Source of the DNA: a virus
Length of the DNA: 43,126 bases
IMG/VR virus record: IMGVR_UViG_3300042261_000100
Span: 1 to 43,126 of that record
Strand: one strand, 5' to 3'
The translations under genes were made by a program, and so were the position numbers. Within the stretch, counting starts at the first letter, position 1. Each line of letters begins with the position of its first letter. Below are positions 39,313-43,126 of this stretch, piece by piece. The notes beneath the pieces were generated by a model. The model did no database searches and had not been told where the DNA came from. It was given only the letters and a program-made list of their open reading frames with translations.

Positions 39313-41228
39313 TACTTAGCATCTCCATAGGATTCAGCGATACCACCTTCGGCATCTAATGGTAAGTCAGGTGCCCAATCAGGTGGGGTTCTCATTGTAG
39401 TTAGTAGGTCTTCTAAAGCACGCTCGGCATTGTCTTCTTCAACAAGTAAAAGAATCTCGTCATGCACAGTACCAACAACACGATACTTCCTACTTATACT
39501 TACAATAATCTCCGCCATGATATCACGTGCTAATGACTGTGTACAACGCTGGAATACTTTACTACCGTATACCTTGTCGCGCCCGTGTCTTTGCTGGTAT
39601 GTGTACTCGTCCTTGCCTGTTTCCTTGTTCTTGGTTTTCTTCAAATCAGGATAGGTTAGCACCATCCCGTTAGGTTTAATCAGACCGTTTACGTTGAACA
39701 TGAGCGCAGCTGCGTCTTTAAACGCAGGACCAATATGCACCACGTCGTTATGGCAGTACGTTTTGGTTTGGTCTTGCAACAAAGCATCTAAGACACTGGT
39801 TCCCTTATTCCACATATCTACAACCTTCGCGTAGTCGGTGCGGTACAGCTTGGTTAGGTTCATCGCCTCTTGGTCAGTAATGATGTTGGCGCCCTTACTT
39901 TGAATACGGATGGTGTTCTTCAGCTTGGCTGCACCTGTGCCATAAATCAATGATAGTGACGCACACTTACCTACAAAACGCATCGGGTCTTTCTTTCCAA
40001 TAGATTCATATGGCACGTTGTAAGCGCGAGATGCGAAGTCTCGGTACAGGTCGATACCTTGCTTGATTAACTCCAGCTTATCTTCCTGCCCTGCTAGCCA
40101 TAGCCCTAGACGCAACTCAATGTTACTAAGGTCGGCTACTACAAGTTTGTATCCCGCGGGGGCGTGAATCGCATAGCGGAGCGCATCGGACGGTTTGGGA
40201 TTGTCAGGGTCAATCCGTGATAGATTTTGCGGGTTAACATCGAAGCCAGACCACCTGTGGGTGACAGATGCACCAGAATACTTGAGTGGGAATGGAAAGG
40301 TACCCCGCTCGGAGATGGCAAGAAATGCTTCCGCACGCGTAATCCCAATCGTAGATTTAAATCCCATTCGTGCTGCGTAAAGAGCCTGTATAGTTGGATT
40401 CGGGTGATCTTCCAGTACCGTAAACTCCTCATCGGTTTTAGCGAAAGCATACGTTTCTTTACCTGTTGTCGCACTGATCTTTTTCGGTGGCTCAACTCCG
40501 TTCTCCTTTAGTAGCTGTGCAAACTTCTCATTACTCATGAGTTGCTTCTTGAGTTCTTCTTCATTCTTGATACCCAATGCATTCATAAGACGTAGCATCA
40601 AGTTACGACGGTTCAGTCCTAGTTCATACAGGGCTTTCTCTAAGATTTTTTTCTCTAGCTTGAGTGCTGGCTCTGTGAACATGCGAACCGTGAGGTCAAT
40701 CAGCTTGAGTTCTTTCTTACTAAACTGTGGCATCATGAACCGCGCTAGGGTGTAGGTTAACTCCACGTCATTACGGCAGTACTCACCATATTCAGCTAAC
40801 TCACGTGGTGAGAAATCTAGCCTGCGCTTGCCAATCGCCTTGAGAACTTCCTCGCCCTTCTGCCCGATACCATACAGCTTGGCTGTGTTCTTTAGACTGC
40901 ATGACTCATTGATACCATGTAGGACGTTAGCCATTGATAGCGTATCAACGATACGAGCAGGTTTGATGTTGTATATCCAGTTAAGGATAGCCCCGTCGAA
41001 GTGCGCGTTCTGTGCACATATAGCATTGTTAGGGATGTCAAACTTCTGTAGGAATTTCTTAGTCTCTTTGAAGTCACCGCTAAACCACTCAGTCTCGCCG
41101 TCATTCACTTTAACTGCAACACCAATCGTCTCGAACTGCGGAGACCTGATGTATTCCTCGGTCGTTATCTTAGATAGACTAAAGGCTCTATCGTAAAAGG
41201 TCTCAAAATCTAGGGTAATTAGGTTCAT
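39312..41228 (-). CDS. polA: Family A DNA polymerase with 3'-5' exonuclease
   Basis: A 638-residue replicative polymerase. The exonuclease domain has LDFET (D7, E9), AQNAHFD (N74, D78) and YCRND (D154). The polymerase domain has motif A VVADLSNIELRL (D366, E371), motif B RFVGKCASLSLIYG (R417, K421, Y429) and motif C GTVHDEI (H589, D590, E591). No 5'-3' exonuclease is present. In motif B the residue equivalent to E. coli Phe762 is Leu425. It would work with the primase-helicase and SSB. It overlaps the upstream small gene by 26 bases. Confidence 0.95.
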   Translation of the reverse strand: MNLITLDFETFYDRAFSLSKITTEEYIRSPQFETIGVAVKVNDGETEWFSGDFKETKKFLQKFDIPNNAICAQNAHFDGAILNWIYNIKPARIVDTLSMANVLHGINESCSLKNTAKLYGIGQKGEEVLKAIGKRRLDFSPRELAEYGEYCRNDVELTYTLARFMMPQFSKKELKLIDLTVRMFTEPALKLEKKILEKALYELGLNRRNLMLRLMNALGIKNEEELKKQLMSNEKFAQLLKENGVEPPKKISATTGKETYAFAKTDEEFTVLEDHPNPTIQALYAARMGFKSTIGITRAEAFLAISERGTFPFPLKYSGASVTHRWSGFDVNPQNLSRIDPDNPKPSDALRYAIHAPAGYKLVVADLSNIELRLGLWLAGQEDKLELIKQGIDLYRDFASRAYNVPYESIGKKDPMRFVGKCASLSLIYGTGAAKLKNTIRIQSKGANIITDQEAMNLTKLYRTDYAKVVDMWNKGTSVLDALLQDQTKTYCHNDVVHIGPAFKDAAALMFNVNGLIKPNGMVLTYPDLKKTKNKETGKDEYTYQQRHGRDKVYGSKVFQRCTQSLARDIMAEIIVSISRKYRVVGTVHDEILLLVEEDNAERALEDLLTTMRTPPDWAPDLPLDAEGGIAESYGDAK

Positions 41229-41568
41229 CTTCGCTGTTCCACTTTCTATTTTCTTCCATCAATTTTTTCATTATCTCGAACTGCGTACGCGTTACGTGGA
41301 GTTTTCTAGATGCCTGTATCATACCTTCCTCTACTTCGGATTCTGACTCGTCGGGTACGCCCAGTAACTCCTTTCCCAACTCGACTAGAAGTCGCTCCTT
41401 CCTAGCCTGATTCATTGCTTGCGTTAGGAATATCTGTTCGGCATCATCTGCGTACTCAATCGCAGAGTCAATAATATCCTCGAGCTTATCTAAGTTCTCA
41501 AAGTCTTGCGCGACTAGCTCAGCCAATCGTCTGTATATGTCATGTATGACTGGTTTCTCAAAGTGCAT
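41203..41568 (-). CDS. Unknown acidic helical protein upstream of polymerase
   Basis: A 121-residue protein with a strong GGAGGG site before the ATG at 41568. It is mostly helical: IYRRLAELVAQDFENLDKLE, then DDAEQIFLTQAMNQARKERL. The C-terminal ~40 residues (ASRKLHVTRTQFEIMKKLME) look like a small helix-turn-helix-type end but without a clear motif. It is acidic overall. Its last 26 bases overlap the polymerase gene. No family is recognised; it may regulate or assist the polymerase. Confidence 0.75.
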   Translation of the reverse strand: MHFEKPVIHDIYRRLAELVAQDFENLDKLEDIIDSAIEYADDAEQIFLTQAMNQARKERLLVELGKELLGVPDESESEVEEGMIQASRKLHVTRTQFEIMKKLMEENRKWNSEDEPNYPRF

Positions 41569-41993
41569 TATGGTTTCCCTCCTAATAGTCCTGCAGCTGC
41601 TTGGGCAGCTTGCGCTTGTAGTAACCCATGTTGCGCGTTCATCTGTGCCTGTTGTGCGTTGTAGTATCCGCCTGGGGTTGTTAAACCTATGGGAATAGGT
41701 GAAGGTGGTGGAACTCGCGTGCCTGTTGACATCTTAACTGAGCTACGTGCATATGACGGCATACCTAGCATATCCTCACCCGCTTCTTTGTCTAACTCTA
41801 GGGTAGCCCCTATCACCTTGAGGCGTTCTACATTTAGTTTCTTGACTTGATGTCTGACCCATATCTGCTCAATCCATGAGCACTCACGTAATACCTCTGC
41901 TTGGTACTCACCCCATGATGAGTCCGTGATACGCGTTAAGTCCTTACGGATGCTTTCAATAAACTGTTTCGGTAACTCTCCAATGAATAGCAT
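41568..41993 (-). CDS. Unknown protein with Gln/Ala-rich C-terminal tail
   Basis: A 141-residue protein with AGGAGAC before the ATG. Residues 1-95 are helical and charged (KQFIESIRKDLTRITDSSWG, then CSWIEQIWVRHQVKKLN). From about residue 98 a Pro-rich segment (PPPSPIPIGLTTPGGYYNA) and a Gln/Ala-rich tail ending AAGLLGGKP follow, which is unusual for a replication-region protein. The tail could be a flexible binding segment. No family is recognised. It sits between the VRR-NUC gene and the next unknown gene. Confidence 0.75.
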   Translation of the reverse strand: MLFIGELPKQFIESIRKDLTRITDSSWGEYQAEVLRECSWIEQIWVRHQVKKLNVERLKVIGATLELDKEAGEDMLGMPSYARSSVKMSTGTRVPPPSPIPIGLTTPGGYYNAQQAQMNAQHGLLQAQAAQAAAGLLGGKP

Positions 41994-41994
41994 C

Positions 41995-42294
41995 TTAGTC
42001 TCCTTTAATATGTTTGATTAGAAACTCCAGCGACTCTAGGTTGCTCTCGTTAATCACAAGCGCATGACCTCCATGCTGGCGGATATTATTTAACTCACGT
42101 TCTTGCAATAGGGTCGGCTTATTGTCACCAGCTTTAGCTTCAATCGCTATGAAGTGACTTTTGAAACAGGCGATAATGTCAGGGATGCCTGCGCGTCCCA
42201 TACCTGCTTGAAATGGTGAGAAGTGATAGACGTCATAAGAGTCCAGCAATTTCTTGATCTTCGCTTTGACTTTCGCTTCCTGAGTTTGTGCCAT
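41995..42294 (-). CDS. VRR-NUC nuclease
   Basis: I use ATG 42294 (99 residues), which has GGAGAG six bases upstream; the frame extends to 42348. GIPDIIACFKSHFIAIEAK carries the VRR-NUC active-site positions D39, E52 and K54, and LLQERELNNIRQHGGHALVI has the conserved Gln and GG. Such nucleases cleave branched or Holliday-type DNA structures, as in phage recombination or in FAN1. It overlaps the upstream zinc-finger gene by 62 bases. It is one of several nucleases in this arm. Confidence 0.88.
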   Translation of the reverse strand: MAQTQEAKVKAKIKKLLDSYDVYHFSPFQAGMGRAGIPDIIACFKSHFIAIEAKAGDNKPTLLQERELNNIRQHGGHALVINESNLESLEFLIKHIKGD

Positions 42295-42733
42295 ATCTAG
42301 CTCTCCATAAATCTGATATATGTTGTGTTGGTATTCCAGCAGTAGCAATCGTAATCTGATACTGCAGTATTTCTTCCGCTCGTTGTTGGTTCAGCTTGCG
42401 TCCAGCTATCGCACGCTTGGTTCGGTCATTGACCACCATAGACTTAGCTGCACGCTTCTCTAATTCCTTTAAGCGATTGCGGTTTGGTAGCGTAAACTTT
42501 TTGAAGTCACTAATCAACTGTCTTATCTTTTGTGTCTCTAATTTTAGTCTGCGCTCGGTAATCTCGATGTCAGCCAAGGTCAGCATCTTTAGCTTCTTAC
42601 GGACACGACGCTTATCAACGCGCCACTGCCTACGCTTACGACATTCCCTACATAGCTTACTCCACCCCGACCGATTGTCTGCGTGAAACATTTCTTCAGG
42701 GTGGTCTTGCTTACATACAGTACAGTTACGCAC
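42233..42733 (-). CDS. Basic zinc-finger protein, endonuclease VII-like N-terminus
   Basis: A 166-residue basic protein starting with GTG and GGAGGAC upstream. CTVCKQDHPEEMFHADNRSG, then CRECRKRRQWRVDKRRVRKK (Cys 4, 7, 28 and 31), is a CxxC...CxxC zinc site like the N-terminal part of recombination endonuclease VII-type proteins, although the catalytic H-N-H residues are not evident. The middle is a long Arg/Lys-rich helix. It probably binds DNA. Its last 62 bases overlap the VRR-NUC gene in another frame. Confidence 0.75.
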   Translation of the reverse strand: MRNCTVCKQDHPEEMFHADNRSGWSKLCRECRKRRQWRVDKRRVRKKLKMLTLADIEITERRLKLETQKIRQLISDFKKFTLPNRNRLKELEKRAAKSMVVNDRTKRAIAGRKLNQQRAEEILQYQITIATAGIPTQHISDLWRARYGTNSGSESQSEDQEIAGLL

Positions 42734-43126
42734 TTTGACTGTCCTCCATAGTTATCGAGAACCCGCCATAGTAACCGTTATGCTCGTTATGAGTCTCAAT
42801 CACAAAAGAACCCTTGCTTGTGATAATGTCGATAAACACACACTCATGATACTCATCGCTACCATCCTCAAGGTAGTGTGCTTCCTTTACATCCATATCA
42901 GTAAACGTCGCATCAAAATAGTCAGGCAGGTTATCCGATGTATGCATGTAACGATTCTCACAGCATGACTGACCCTCATCAGCTAGGCTCATGATAGAAC
43001 CATCCGCAAAAAAGAACTTGAGGACGTTGTCCTCAATCTCGAGATGCTTAATCACCTTGTCTCGGTTGCGTTTAAAGATGAACAGATTACGATCATCTTG
43101 CCCTATGTATTCCCATGTGGTCTCAC
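42726..43126 (-). CDS. DUF7448-like protein, 5' end possibly outside the window
   Basis: From GTG 43055 the protein has 109 residues, but the frame is open to the window edge (43124) and the extra codons read ETTWEYIGQDDRNLFIFKRN, so the true start may be further right. ADEGQSCCENRYMHTSDNLP and VFIDIITSKGSFVIETHNEH, then NGYYGGF, are recognisable as DUF7448, a beta-rich phage protein family without a known function. It is the first gene seen of the minus-strand arm, and its end overlaps the next gene by 8 bases. Confidence 0.8.
   Translation of the reverse strand, partial: ETTWEYIGQDDRNLFIFKRNRDKVIKHLEIEDNVLKFFFADGSIMSLADEGQSCCENRYMHTSDNLPDYFDATFTDMDVKEAHYLEDGSDEYHECVFIDIITSKGSFVIETHNEHNGYYGGFSITMEDSQSA

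Overview
The window is most of the genome of a tailed double-stranded DNA phage, probably an aquatic virus with a short (podovirus-like) tail. The evidence is the order of virion genes, a T7-like set of internal virion proteins, an endolysin with membrane proteins in front of it, and a compact replication block on the opposite strand. No host chromosomal genes, rRNA, tRNA or CRISPR array were seen. Several families look like those I know from uncultured marine and freshwater phages; the host cannot be named from the sequence. Terminase, portal and major capsid genes are absent and presumably lie beyond the left edge.

Positions 1-31816, all + strand, hold the late genes. Bases 1-4582 encode small head or decoration proteins, several short basic Gly/Lys-rich proteins sharing a GGGIEVRGKTRG-type motif, two head-tail adaptor-like proteins and small structural proteins. 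Bases 4592-15152 are a roughly 10-kb block of fibre and adhesin-like genes, including an S74 self-cleaving fibre, two MxYIGNQ fibres, two NGAM-type fibres each followed by a small MYKL protein, and a 20-residue-repeat protein. A 2-oxoglutarate/Fe(II) oxygenase gene follows; its reading frame appears to begin at a non-standard ATT codon. Bases 15687-18475 encode four exported or membrane proteins and a GH24 endolysin. Bases 18462-31816 encode a nozzle-like tail protein, a C1q-like protein and a series resembling T7 gp13 to gp16, ending with a 1930-residue putative ejection protein that contains an HEIGEH motif.

Positions 31904-43126, all - strand, hold replication and recombination genes. In transcription order these are a DUF7448-like protein, a zinc-finger protein, a VRR-NUC nuclease, two unknown proteins, a family A DNA polymerase with Leu at the position of E. 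coli Phe762, a small unknown, a RecB/Cas4-like nuclease, an HNH nuclease, an SNF2-type helicase, an internal TTGACA promoter, a conserved unknown, a 58-residue excisionase-like HTH protein, an SSB-like protein, a primase-helicase and a terminal small protein. The two arms converge on a terminator at about 31815-31843.

The genome is very compact. Many genes overlap by TAATG or ATGA, and several overlap by 44-164 bases in different frames. The longest stretches without a gene are 125 bases (34932-35056, a nested stem-loop), 87 bases (31817-31903, terminator and hairpin) and 72 bases (36581-36652, promoter). No gene-free stretch exceeds 300 bases. Names based on family memory were not checked by any search.
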